From Onthophagus taurus (taxonomy: Eukaryota; Arthropoda; Insecta; Coleoptera; Scarabaeidae): a DNA stretch of 64,000 nucleotides. Where the stretch lies: assembly GCF_036711975.1 (NCBI RefSeq), contig NW_027248940.1, forward strand, positions 5,518,001 through 5,582,000, read 5' to 3'. Shown piece after piece: positions 22,446-33,524 of the stretch (position 1 is its first letter; each line of letters starts with the position of its first letter). The notes under the pieces are model-generated. The model saw nothing but the letters and a program-made list of their open reading frames with translations. It was not told the origin of the DNA and ran no database searches. The position numbers and the translations under genes are program-made.

Positions 22446-22679
22446 TTTTTTTAAAGTAATGAATAATGAAAACTCGGTAATCACGAAACAGAAAATATTT
22501 ACCGTTCCTCCTTAATTTTCTGGTTTTTTAAGATTCGGTTTCCAATTCCGAATTCAAAATGCCAGGGACTCGACTTTTCAACCCCTCTTGATTGCGTGGA
22601 ACATCCTATGTATGAGTTAACTGTAAAAGTTAAGTTAGCTTATCTTGTTTATTTATTATAAAACTTGAACACAAAAAGT

Positions 22680-23624
22680 ACACTGAATAATAATAATAAA
22701 CAATATTTATTGGTTCACATAAATAATAATAACAGTAAATACATTGGAAACAAACAAATTAAATTCGAAACAATTAACCAAAGAGAATTGAGTCAGTTTG
22801 GCTAGCACCAGTCAATGGTGGTCTGTTTTTCATCAATCGTCAAATTAAATTACTACTACTAGAAATTAAACTAAATGACACAAACGATGTACGTCACAGA
22901 ATCAAAAGAAAAACAGAGAGAATAGAAGAGAAGAGAGAATAAGAAAAAAGAAGAAAAGGGGGAAAGGAACTGGCGCTATTCCGTCTACTCAAAGCCATTT
23001 TGTTGGTTAAGCAAAAGTTTTTTTTAGTTCTATCTTGACTCTTTTACAAGATAAACGTTTTAAAGAATCCGGCAGAGGGTTGTACATGTTAGACACACAA
23101 TAAGAGAACGATCTTTTATAAATTTCATAATTGTGCCTTGGTATTGTTAAAGCATGCCGATGCCTAACATTGACATTGTGAACATCAGTTCTGTAGCGTA
23201 TTTTATTATATAGGTAAGGCGGACTCCGAAACATAATAACTCTATGGTACAAGCATAACGAGTGAAAAGATCTTCTACGAGCCATGTTTAACCAACCCAC
23301 CCAACCAAGCGAGTGAGATATATGCTCCCATCCTTTTATTCCGTAAATAAATCGCAAACATGAATTTTGTAACTTTTGAATTTTATCAGTAGTTATACTG
23401 TCCAAACAAGAATAATATATAAGAGCTCCGTAATTAAATATAGAGAATTGAATTTGTAGTTTAGTGCTTAAAATGTGCTTATTAGAGTATAACAGTTTTA
23501 AAGTGAAATACGCTCTTTGACGAATGAATACAATACCATTTAAGATTAATATTAGACTGAGCATAACCTCTGTCGAGCTCTTTGTAATAGAAAACAAAGT
23601 ATTTGTAGTTGGCGAATATTGCAC
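22680..23624 (-). pseudogene. Jockey-like LINE, C-terminal RT region and 3' UTR
   Basis: 23007-23624 on the minus strand encodes the region after the RT palm (LQNSCLRFIYGIKGWEHIS, RTDVHNVNVRHRHALTIPR, RSFSY). No catalytic motif remains, consistent with 5' truncation. 22680-23006 is the 3' UTR ending in an ATTATT-type short repeat, as usual for such LINEs. Same family as the LINE at 1-1213 but diverged. Confidence 0.85.
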
Positions 23625-23849
23625 AATAATTAATCAAGTCACTAAACTCAAAAAACGCACGAGTAGGCATACTTGTGCGAAGAGTGCGATATTCGCCAAT
23701 TCAACAAAGAAACTGTGTTTGATTTTATATTGGTAATTAAAAGTAAGTTAAACTTAGAACTGTAATGTAGTCGTCGTAAGATTAAATTAACAAAGAAAGT
23801 AAAGAAATAAGTTATTTTAAATAAATTACGCTCCAAACCCATAAAGTAA

Positions 23850-24190
23850 TCATACAGACAGGCAAAAGAAGAGCTTAAACATTACATCTTAATTTTATAC
23901 CGCTGTAGTGTAGTAATTAATTATAAATAATATAATATTAATTTAATTGTTAAGTAGTTTAAGTATTCTTTTGTGCGCTATTGCAAATTCTTCGTAATAG
24001 ACCATAATGTAACGTAATTACTTTTCGTTATTAAAAAGCCTTCATGATTGCGAAGGATGAGTAGCAGCAATCAATATATTAATAAGTAACATATATATAA
24101 TCGTATATAATAAACACCTATTCTTTAATTTTACATCATGTTTAAATTTAAAATATCCTGATCCATCGCATGGCGATCCTGCCAGTCGAG
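23850..24190 (+). other. Possible LTR and primer-binding region of the next gypsy element
   Basis: Precedes the retroelement leader. Contains AATAAACACC-type poly(A) signal (about 24108) and, at about 24170-24185, TGGCGATCCTGCCAG, which could be a tRNA primer-binding site. LTR ends are not defined and no second LTR was found. Confidence 0.4.
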
Positions 24191-24235
24191 TAAAGCAGTG
24201 GATTTATTTATTAATTATTAATTAGAAGAAGTACA

Positions 24236-24430
24236 ATGAAAATAGGAAAAGGATATTCTAAAGAAGAAATAATTATTACACAAGCGGGCAATAGTGGCGG
24301 AGTTAGCAACGACACATCGAAGTACCACCTGACGGAGGTTATTGGCATCATAGTTGTGGGATTCTGCATTGTTTTCATCTTGTGGTGTGCATGTGTAAAA
24401 AGTAGAAAAGCATTACGTGTATACAAGTAA
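24236..24430 (+). CDS. Small predicted membrane protein in the gypsy leader
   Basis: 64 residues, intact frame, with a hydrophobic segment (VIGIIVVGFCIVFILWCACV) followed by a basic end (KSRKALRVYK). It lies between the presumed primer-binding site and gag. The N-terminal half is polar with SNDTSKYHLTE. I do not know a function; it could be a leader peptide of the retroelement. Whether it is translated is unknown. Confidence 0.5.
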   Translation: MKIGKGYSKEEIIITQAGNSGGVSNDTSKYHLTEVIGIIVVGFCIVFILWCACVKSRKALRVYK

Positions 24431-24486
24431 GAAGAGAAGTGGTTTTGAACAAAAGTTTTGAAGAATTGCGTCGTAACTAGTCAGCG

Positions 24487-24807
24487 GTGTGCAATTTAGT
24501 GCTCTGTGGAATGTGTAGGATGTTAACAGATGTCAATTATATTTTGGAACAGGTAGATAGATTTAAAACCAATTTGTTGACAGATACTCAGAGTAGAAGG
24601 TTAAATTTAGAATTAACGATTAAGAAAAGTAGAGAATTAGATAAGTTAGAAGAAAATTTTAACAAATTAAAATTAAAATTTAATTTAATAGGAAGTAAGA
24701 AATCAGATGTAATTTTAGAATGTGAAGGGGAAATTAGAAAAAATATAGATAATTGTATAGTAACTTTATTAGAAAGAAAAGAATCAGTTAAGTTAGATAA
24801 TCTGTAA
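24487..24807 (+). CDS. Coiled-coil-rich leader ORF of gypsy element
   Basis: 106 residues, highly charged (about a third K, E or R), with heptad-like spacing (LDKLEENFNKLKLKFNL) suggesting a coiled coil. It ends two bases before the gag ATG at 24810, so it may be an upstream gag portion or a separate leader ORF. No enzyme motif. Confidence 0.5.
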   Translation: MCNLVLCGMCRMLTDVNYILEQVDRFKTNLLTDTQSRRLNLELTIKKSRELDKLEENFNKLKLKFNLIGSKKSDVILECEGEIRKNIDNCIVTLLERKESVKLDNL

Positions 24808-25124
24808 TAATGACTGAAAAATTTGATCTTAAAACAGCAGCTTCACTGTTACCTGTTATGACAAATTCTGAAAGCGTAACTATTCAATTAATTGATGGAA
24901 TTGACCTATATTCACAAATGCTGGATGAAGCTGGTCAAAAGTTGTTGATTCAATATATTTTAAAAACACGGCTCTCTCTTAGTGCAAAATTGCGATTGGA
25001 TAACACATACAATTCTATAAATGATTTGGTTACAGATATGAAACTTCATTTCCTCTCACAAAAATCTGCTACAACGCTCTCTGTTGAATTACATAGTATC
25101 AAACAAAATAGCAAATCAATTAAT

Positions 25125-25520
25125 TGTAAGAAATCCATATGAGACTGTTATAGTATTAGAATATAAACAATAATTATAAAAACCAAATGGGCATCAAAGT
25201 CTCAATTTATTTAAAAATGTTTCCTTTCTTGTTTTGGTCGTTCGTTCTATAATTTTATTTTGTTTAGAAGTGGTTTATTTTTAAAATAAAAGAAAATTTC
25301 GCTTCGCTATACTTTATAAGTATTTTCGATTGTGATTATGTGTTGAACGTGTTTATTCTTTGATGTATTTTACCTTTTTACACCTTTGACTATTTGGCTG
25401 ATGATGACGAAAGTCGAAACATGTACCATGTAAATTTAAATATATTTTAAAAAGAAAAAAAAAATTTTAAATAAATTGAGACTTTGAAACCCATTTGGTT
25501 TTTATAATTGTTTATATTCT
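25125..25520 (+). mobile_element. 396-bp hammerhead-bearing insertion with inverted ends
   Basis: Bounded by the 11-bp direct repeat AATCAATTAAT (25114-25124 and 25521-25531) inside gypsy gag. Inverted repeats of about 55 bases lie near the ends: 25159-25215 (AGAATATAAACAA, TTATAAAAACCAAATGGG, TCTCAATTTATTTAAA) and 25466-25520. A hammerhead ribozyme sits between them. No ORF. Confidence 0.88.
25386..25440 (+). ncRNA. Hammerhead ribozyme motif (mini-element)
   Basis: CTGATGA (25398-25404), helix II with a GAAA tetraloop (TGAC GAAA GTC), then GAAAC (25416-25420), then ACATG-TAC-CATGT as helix III and a GTA cleavage triplet. All invariant core blocks are present. Resembles PLE hammerheads. Confidence 0.88.
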
Positions 25521-26039
25521 AATCAATTAATGATTATGGGAAACAAGTTGCCAATGGTTTACGTAGTACGGAACGAAGAACGATTATAAACGCTGGAAAT
25601 TATGAGACACTTAAAGATAATCAATCTTTAAATCAATAATAATAATCAATCTAGAGCTTACGTAGCAAATACTTTGCCACAGGAAATTGAAAATAACACA
25701 CAACAAAATTTAAATACGTTTTTTCGTGAACAATGAATCAAATTCAAGTCATTATTTATCAATTTTTAGTTTAAATGGAGTTAATATGATAACATTAAAT
25801 TATAATTAATTTGACTTGAAATTTTTAATAAATACAGGAGCATCAGTAAGCGTTGTATTTCCAGATAAATTATAAAATTAAAACATAGATAACCGTAATA
25901 AAATTAAGATAAATGGTATAGGAGGGCATATGACGCCAAATTTTATCAAACGATTTTAAATTTAACAAAACAAAAATATGGTAACGAAATTTTCAAGAAG
26001 GACAAACTAGTTTTATCACCTTGAGATGTACGCGAGTCT

Positions 26040-26960
26040 TCAACCGGCTCAGTGAAGAAAGGAGGGGTATTTATATGGCGCCACACAGTGAAATCAAAAT
26101 TAAATAAAAAAAATTAACACCAAAACTACAATTAAAAAATGAACACTCGCCAAACAAGAATTTACAAAAAAAAATTGAAATAATATATGAAAAGTTAAAA
26201 AAAAATTATATAAAGATTTTTTTAAGGAAAATCAGATATAAAAAAAATTATTATATCCAAATTCTTCAGCATACATATCTGATATTTAATAAAGACCTTA
26301 CAAAAATGCTTACCTCTGATGTTCGAGGTTTAAACAGAAGATAGAAGAAAACTTTATAAAATACGTTGAAATCCAGAATCTCCGTACAATTTGGTAAAAG
26401 AAGAACACTTTTCCAAAATTTTATTTCGGCTGATGAATCCCACAAAAATGGATTAGAAAAATTTTTACACAAAAACCAAAAATGGCGAATCAACCAAAAA
26501 TTTCTTTATCACCCGAAAATACGTATTACCTCTGGTAATATAATAAGAAAGAGAGCTCGAGAAGAGCCTTGAACGGTCTTTTATACCAAAAATCGAAAAC
26601 ATCAAAAAAATTACATCTGCGCAAAATAACATCTTGAACTTACAACACCCTCTCAGAAGGACAAGAAGAATTTTTAATACAATAGGAGTTAACACTTTCG
26701 CGACGATTTCTTTTCTGGGAGATATAGGAATTACATAAAACTTATTGTTAGTGGGTTAAAGGGTTAAAAGAGATTTTAAAATGAATGGAATACTCAGAAT
26801 CTGTTGCTGAAAAGAATAATAAAATAAAAGTTATAAACAAACAAAATGTAAATAAATCTTAAAAATAAAAATAATAAGTTTCCGAATGTATGCAACTCAT
26901 AACCCATTACACATAAACAAGTCACCAACACAACATAAAAATTTCGGAATATAACAGGTA
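26040..26960. other. AT-rich stretch without recognisable gene
   Basis: A frame at 26366-26572 (EKFLHKNQKWRINQ) has no recognised motif. No clear repeats. Possibly a decayed retroelement end. Confidence 0.4.
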
Positions 26961-26980
26961 CCTATACAGGGTGTATCTGA

Positions 26981-28000
26981 ATGACGGTAACTGATTATAT
27001 AAATAAAGCTATCGCAATGCTTAGTGATAATGCAGTATACAAAGTTATTGAAAAAGACCCATTGAATAACATTCAAAAACAAATTAACACCTTTATTAAA
27101 TGTATACAATCACAAAAATTCATTAATGACATCGAAGCTAAAAAATTAAAAACATATAATTCAGTCTTGGCCAAAGCGTATTTTCTTCCAAAAATCCATA
27201 AGGAAGATAACCCTTTAAGACCTATTATTTCTTCTGTGGGCACCCCTTCCTATGAATTGTCTGGTTACATAGCAAACATACTAAGCTTAGCTTTTAACGA
27301 CAGAACTGATTATAATATCAAAAACACTTTTCAATTTGTTAATGATTATAATGGTTACAAGCTGCCACGGGATTACATATTGATTTCCCTTGACGTTATC
27401 AGCTTATTTACGGTGATTCCTTTGGACTTGGTCAATAAAATTATAGAGGAAAAATGGGATTTAGTAGCGGACCAGTGTGGTTGGGATAAGGACACGTTTT
27501 TGTTGGGTTTGAAATTAATCTTTGAAGCTTCAGTCTTTACTTTTAATGGAACAATCTACCGTCAAATTGAAGGAACCCCTATGGGCTCCAAAATCTCTCC
27601 GATACTGGCTCTGATAGTGATGGACCACGTCATTGATAACATTTTAAAGAAAAATAACATAAACTTCAGAATTAATTTCATCAAAAGATATGTAGACGAT
27701 CTAATTTTGGGTGTTCACAAAGACGATGCAGAGGCAATTTTAAATCAATTTAACAGTTTCCACCCTAGCATACAATTCACACTTGATCACGAAGTCGACG
27801 GAGGGTTACCCTTTCTTGACACTAAAGTCATCAGAAACTTGGATAACTCGATCGTTTTTGATTGGTATAGAAAGCCTACTTATTCTGGAAGATATTTAAA
27901 CTTTCATTCAAACCACACTTTTGGCCACAAGATAGCAACAGTTTTGACAATGAAACATAGAATAATGCATATTAGTGAATACAACAACAAACACAACTGA
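26981..28000 (+). pseudogene. Penelope-like element RT domain
   Basis: 339-residue frame: KAYFLPKIHKEDNPLRPIIS (fingers), SLDVISLFT with the first catalytic Asp at ~138, EGTPMGSKISPILA (~197-210), KRYVDDLILG with the YVDD pair at ~237-240, and FDWYRKPTYSGRYLNFHSNH at the end. These are the ordered PLE RT blocks. The N-terminal region of a full PLE is missing; the frame begins right at the target duplication, so the copy is 5' truncated on insertion. RT catalytic residues are all present. Confidence 0.93.
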
Positions 28001-28478
28001 ACAGATTGTTAAATATCGTAAAATTCCTTACGTAAATGAACTTACGGGTAAAATTAAAAAAGTCTTTAAGAATATTGACAACATCAAAGTTGTGGATTGT
28101 TACGATAACAAATTACAAAAATATTTCACTAAAGTCAAGGACAGCACTGATCCACTATTAAAATCAGGTGTTATCTATTGCATTTCGTGTGGGGAATGCA
28201 ATGGCAAATACATTGGGCAAACCAATCAGTGGCTAAAAAGTAGGATTTCGAACAAAAGCGATTGTAGGTTATTAAAAACCTCCTGTGCTCTATCACAACA
28301 TACCACAGACACAGGACATAAATTCGACTTTGATAATGTCAAAGTTTTGGACATTGAAAAGAACTATCATAACAGAAACCTCTTAGAAGTTCTTTACATT
28401 AACTACACTGATGACTCAATTAACTTCAAAACGGATACACAATCCTTAAGCAATAAATGTTGCTTACATCATTTCTAA
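27975..28478 (+). pseudogene. Penelope-like element GIY-YIG endonuclease domain
   Basis: Overlaps the RT frame by 26 bases in a different frame. The conserved linker between RT and nuclease is mostly deleted. Nuclease motif: GVIYCISCGECNGKYIGQT, with Arg in LKSR and Glu in LLEVLYIN as expected catalytic partners. The protein ends normally. It would not be made as a fusion with RT because of the frame change. Confidence 0.9.
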
Positions 28479-28915
28479 TGACAAAAGCAAGAATAGGCTG
28501 GCTCCCTAGACATTTTGTTTGTCCGTTTACATAAAATTTTCCTACACTTAATGTTTAACTTTTTAACAAATTAATATTTTAAAAATGTTAACTTTAAGTT
28601 TTGAATTTCAATTACAGTGTTCTCTTTATATTTTAACGCATGCGCTGGGCGTATTGTTCCAGTTTTGTTCAAATAAAACTAGAATTTCAGAATCAAAAAA
28701 AAGAAAAAACGAAAGTAAAATTTTAACTTGTATCTCGTTCGTCCCAATGATTTTAACTTTTAATTCCAAGTTTTAATTTAATTAAACGTAATAATATCTA
28801 CGTAATGTGTTCAAAAATGTTTTTGGTTTATCCGCTTCATAAACAAGTAAGTTTTTAAACTTATTTTGTAAAACTTCTACCATTTTAAGAAAATTTTTTT
28901 TTCTCTTTAACAGCA

Positions 28916-28976
28916 AATGTAATTCGCTCTGATGAAGGTTGTAATTCGACAACCGAAATATATTAGCAAATTGTAA
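28916..28976 (+). ncRNA. Hammerhead ribozyme motif of the PLE at 27-29 kb
   Basis: CTGATGA (28929-28935), 6-bp helix II (GGTTGT and ACAACC), GAAA (28955-28958), a tiny helix III (TATATTA), and helix I pairing AATTCGC (28921-28927) with GCAAATT (28966-28972) at six of seven positions. It is 95 bases before the element end, on the coding strand, as in other PLEs. Confidence 0.9.
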
Positions 28977-30795
28977 AAAGTTGTTCCTGTGCGTATTTGA
29001 CCGTTCACCCCGAATAGATCGTTTTAAATTTGCCTACCACGGTTATCGGTCGAAGATACTTCTTGCCGAATATCTGAATGACTGCAACAAACTTCAAGGG
29101 ATGATTCTTTAGTGAATTTTAAGGGTACTTTGATACATAAACCATGGACGACTTCCGTTCCCCTAAGGAGCTACACCCCTCCAAAAATGGCGGAAAATTT
29201 TGGTTTAATTTTTTTTCTCAAAAACCATAAACGCTCGGAAAATGAAATTTGGGGAATATGTTTAACTCATAATAGGGCGCGTTTTGACCATATTTGTACT
29301 TTCAACCTACCCTTCTAAACTACTAAAAGTAACCACCCCCTTTGCATTTTTGCTAAAATTTTTTTTATGTAGATGATAAATACAATCTTTGCCAGAAATA
29401 TTTTTAACGTTTAAATGTCAGTTTTTCTTACTATTATTATTGTTTTTCAAATTAATTTTTGAATAAAATTCTATCGCATTTACGCTCGTTCACTCGACGT
29501 TTCAAAATTTTAAATAAAACAATAATAAAGTAAAAAAAGCATTAATATTTAAACGTCAAAAATATTTCTGATAAAGATTGCAAAGCTTACTAAGATTTTT
29601 CCATTAAAAATTCATTCCAACTTTCGATTAACAACCCTACAGCTTAACAGTTAGTGTTTGCTTAATTATTTTTTTTCTCAGAAATTATTAATTTTTAGAA
29701 GAACATCAGAGAGACAAAAACGTTTTAGAATAGTTTTATCTATCTAACTGAAATTTTTCCAATGTATTTATCATCTTCATAAAAAAAATCTAGGCATAAA
29801 TTGAATGAAGGTGGTTACGTTTAGTAGTTTAGAAGGGTAGATTGAAAGTACAAATAGGGTCAAAACGTGCCTTATTATGAGTTAAACATATTCCCTAAAT
29901 TTCATTTTCCTAGCGTTTATGGTTTTTGAGAAAAAGAAATTAAACCAAAATTTTCCGCCATTTTTGGAGGGGTGTATCTCCTTAGGGGAGCCGAACTCGC
30001 CCATGGTTCATATATCAAAGTACCCTTAAAATTCACTAAAGAATCACCGCTTCAAGTTTGTTGCAGTCATTCAGATACACCTGTATAAAGTCAATTGGTT
30101 CAGTAAATTTGGATTTAAGTGAAATACACTGTATAAATAAAAACATAGAAATGTCAATTCTTCCAATGATGTCACACCAAGGCCTTTGCGTTAACGGACC
30201 TTGCTGTAGCCATTAGACATGTTAAAAATAATATCAATTACATTACGCGACATTTAAATGGGAAATAGAATTTCTGCTAATAAATGAAATCTGTTACTAT
30301 TAACCTTGTTTATAGATATACATACATAGTTATTCAACCGATCGAGTTGGGTTGCTCTATCTCGTGCTGCCTCTAACGGCGAACGAGAAAAACATCATTT
30401 ATGAATGAATTGAATAAAATTGAAAATCCAACTTGTAGTAGAAGTTGCATACTCAGAATAAAAGATTAATTGAATTTTCCGTCGACCGTGTATTTATATG
30501 ATTTATAAATGTATACAAAATCATTCATTAATGACACCTATTAATAAACGATTTTAAGAAAGTCCGACCGAACTAATATAGTAGTCAATTTAATAAATAT
30601 TCTCCAATGAAATTTGTAATAGCGACCCAACCGACCACTATATCTATTCGGTAAGACTACAAAAATAAATTATGACACATTAAAAGTGAGGTTATTTTGC
30701 CAGTGACAGAATTGGGAGATTTTTCAACGATGGATTTTCTGTATTTTGTTGAAAAGACGGTCAACGGAAAAATATTGTAACTAACTCGTATATTA

Positions 30796-30893
30796 AAATG
30801 CGATTAATTATCTCAATAATTAACGCGTTCGCTTCGCTTCGCACGCTTACGCGTTAAAATATCTCGATAATTAATCGCCTTCATTAATAGACT
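30796..30893. repeat. Hairpin repeat with GCGTTCGCTTCG centre
   Basis: TGCGATTAATTATCTC-A and AACGCGT pair with ACGCGTTAAAATATCTCGAT and AATCGCC further right; the centre is a CGCTTCGCTTCGCACGC run. Similar in style to the hairpins at 2.6 and 20.2 kb. Confidence 0.65.
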
Positions 30894-31421
30894 TGTTGGT
30901 TAAATAACTATTATGTGATTGAACACGAAATTGTTTAACATATAAAATATTTAATTACTTTAAGCATTACATCTAAATATTTTAAAAAATATTTGTCCTT
31001 TTTTTATAATAGAGAACCAAAAATTAACTTGCTAATTAAATAAATCAATTAGTACTTTTCTCGGATAGAATAAAAAAAAACAATAATTATTTTCGGTTTA
31101 AATTGTAGTAAAAATATAAAAAGTCAGTTTTGATTTTTGTTCGTCCTATTGCAGACTTAATTCCAGACGTGGTAGCGCCGAGCGTTCCTTTGAGCAATTG
31201 GCCGACCGACAGTTTAATGGATCACACATATCAAACGAGTATGTAGTATAAACAAAGTTTTTTTGCTACTACCCGAGTTTGGATAAACGACTTCACGTAT
31301 ACAAATTCCTTCTTTATTATTTCGTCATTAAGAATTCTTTGGTTAAAATACAAATACGAAAATTAAGAAATATTAATTAGAATCAATTAAATAAATAAAA
31401 ATAAAGTATTTCTGATTTTAT

Positions 31422-32128
31422 TATACCAGTGTTTCTAAATTGATATGAAAGATTTCAAGGATGATTTTTCAGCGAAAATTACGGGGTGTCTTTCATATAA
31501 CTTTTTGTTCAAAACCCCTTCTCCTCCAAGTTATAGCCCTCTAAAATTAAGGGAAAAATGTGTAACTTTCTTATCTCTTGACATTTTACAACTAACAAAT
31601 TGTTAATTTGATCATAAAAAATAAAATAATGCCGAGATCAATTTGACATAACTTCATTTCTTTGACTAATAATAATTAATCTCTGAATTAATTCACTTGA
31701 GCCTATGTATTATTTTATTTTTTTGTGATCAAACTAACAATTGTAGGAGAAAACGTCAAGAGACAAAAAAGTTGCGTATTGAATGCCACTATTTAAATCA
31801 AGTTTTTAAATAGAAAAATGTAGACGTATTAAAAAGTTCTAATGCAAACTATTATGGGGTTGATTTGTTCAGCCTCTTGTAATAACATTTTCGGGTTATA
31901 GAAATCGTCATAAAGTGTCATTTTATTAACAACAGTTACCTGCAAAATTTCAATCTTCTAAATTCCTCCATAGTGGATTTGTTAAATAAAAACAATTTTT
32001 TCCCCTAATTTTAGAGTGCTGTAACTCGGTGGGGAAGGGGTTTTGAACAAAAAGTTATATGAAAGACTCTCCTTAATTTTTGTTGAAAAATCACTCCTTG
32101 ATATCGCAATTTAGATACAGCCCGTATA
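31422..32128. repeat. Foldback element with ~130-bp arms
   Basis: Left end TATACCAGTGTTTCTAAATT; right end complement TATACGGGCTGTATCTAAATT. Arms share CTTTCATATAACTTTTTGTT and CAAAACCCCTT. A second inverted pair (CTTATCTCTTGACATTTTA and GACAAAAAAGTTGCGTA region) lies inside. Non-coding; inserted in the 30.3-33.5 kb element. Confidence 0.75.
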
Positions 32129-33524
32129 TTAATGAACTTTTTTAAGGTTGACTTTATTGTGTTGACTGAACATAATGAAAATCATTAATACATAACAACA
32201 AAAAACATAACAAATCCTGCTAACTACTTATAATTGCAAATTACAAATTCCTTATGTTGTAAAATAGTAACTTTATTGCTTATTTTAATTATGCACGGAA
32301 AGGGACACGATTGCTGAAACAACTAAAATGACTTTTGTTTATGAAGCAGGCAGAGATACTAATTATGCCCAAAATTTATTCGAACAAAGATTTCTAGACA
32401 GAAACATCCTATCTTGTGTAAGATCTTCAGTAGAGAAAAAGGCGCTACAAGAAATTCAATGTTTAAGCTGCTGTTCGTAATAATCCATATATTTAAAAAA
32501 AGACGCGACAAATTTGTAAACTTTACGACAAATTACAACAAATTAAGCAACAATGAATGACGTCATTAGTTTTTTGTTATCTCCACTCTTTACTATAGAT
32601 TCCCACTGTCAAGTTAACACTACCTCAAAAATGCAATACTTCAAGTATTGTTTATAAAAAAGGAAGCGACAAATTTGTAAACTTTACGACAAATTACAAC
32701 TAATTAAACGACAATCAATGCAATATTTTTTTTATTGAAATCGCAAGATGTAGTGCCAACTTGACAAACGACTTTGCATCAAGAGCTTTAGGAGAATGAT
32801 ATCCAAAAGCCAATTTAATTTTGTTATTAGATACAAGTATGCTTTATTGGTTACTAGAAAATTTTTATTGGTTACGTGAAATGAATGAGTAACGACATTG
32901 GGCAGTTAATATATTGTGTGGGATTATAGGTAACTTTTCAATTGGCCCTTACTTCGAAAAACCATGCATATCAAAAAACATGTACCCTTTGAAAAGCATA
33001 CTTAACAATTGAAAAATATTGATGGCGCTTCTAATATGCATTAAAAATCATTCAGAATACTTTCCGCCTTTATACGATGAAAGTTTTATCTGAAACTTTT
33101 TTGATAAAATTGATGTTTTATGAGTTATTAGGTAGTCTCAATTTGAATGCCTTACTAGGTATATAAAATATAGTCTTTTAAACAAACTTCTTAAAAAGAT
33201 TCAACGCAGTTGGTTTCCTCTCATAAAACCTGTTCATACACCTACTTACAAAAATTTGGCGTCTACAAATCGGTACCAACCGACGAATAGTCTTTTACAA
33301 TTCGGTGTTATTCTCGAAGGACACATTATTGATTTTTTTCTATGCAAGAAATACTAAAATATATGCAACTTATTTTACGTTTTTCGTAGTAATACGTTAG
33401 GGCGCGTATAGTAAAATTTAAATTTTTATGAATGGCGACACATAAATTACCCTGCCATCTGGGTATCATGTGCACAAACTAACATCGGTTGAATAACTAT
33501 GTATATCTATAAACAAGGCTATTA

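Larger units (their letters stand above)
24810..26030 (+). pseudogene. Gypsy gag and protease region, interrupted
   Basis: 24810-25124 is gag; after the 396-bp insertion (25125-25520) the same frame resumes at 25532 with DYGKQV, a hallmark of gypsy gag, and runs to about 25640. Near 25830-25940 an aspartic protease relic is visible (NTGASVSVVFP, where the catalytic DTG has become NTG, and KINGIGGH). Stops are frequent after 25640. RT is not present; the element is truncated near 26.0 kb. Confidence 0.75.
26963..30087. mobile_element. Foldback element with long inverted arms, host of a PLE insertion
   Basis: Left end TATACAGGGTGTATCTG at 26963 and right end complementary at 30087. After removing the PLE (26986-29070) the arm 29071-29400 pairs with 29790-30087 (TGCAACAAACTT, TTTTAAGGGTACTTTG, CCATTTTTGGAGGGGTGTA). 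A second pairing block (TCTTTGCCAGAAATATTTTT and GTTTAAATGTC) lies further in. No transposase is encoded, so it is non-autonomous. The short frame at 29112-29318 lies in the arm and is not a gene. Confidence 0.85.
30304..33517. mobile_element. 3.2-kb TIR element with no gene, 7-bp target duplication
   Basis: Left CCTTGTTTATAGATATACAT and right complement differ only by a 4-base indel over about 35 bases (GTTATTCAACCGAT shared). CTATTAA flanks both sides (30297-30303, 33518-33524). The interior contains a hairpin (30796-30893) and a foldback element (31422-32128) but no ORF above about 60 codons. TSD length does not fit TA-targeting families; hAT, P or Mutator relatives are possible. Confidence 0.82.

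Noticed and set aside
26420-26450. CTGATGAATCC as a hammerhead core
   Set aside because: No GAAA block or helix II nearby.
29112-29318. 68-residue plus-strand ORF
   Set aside because: It lies within one arm of a foldback element and its inverted partner has stops.
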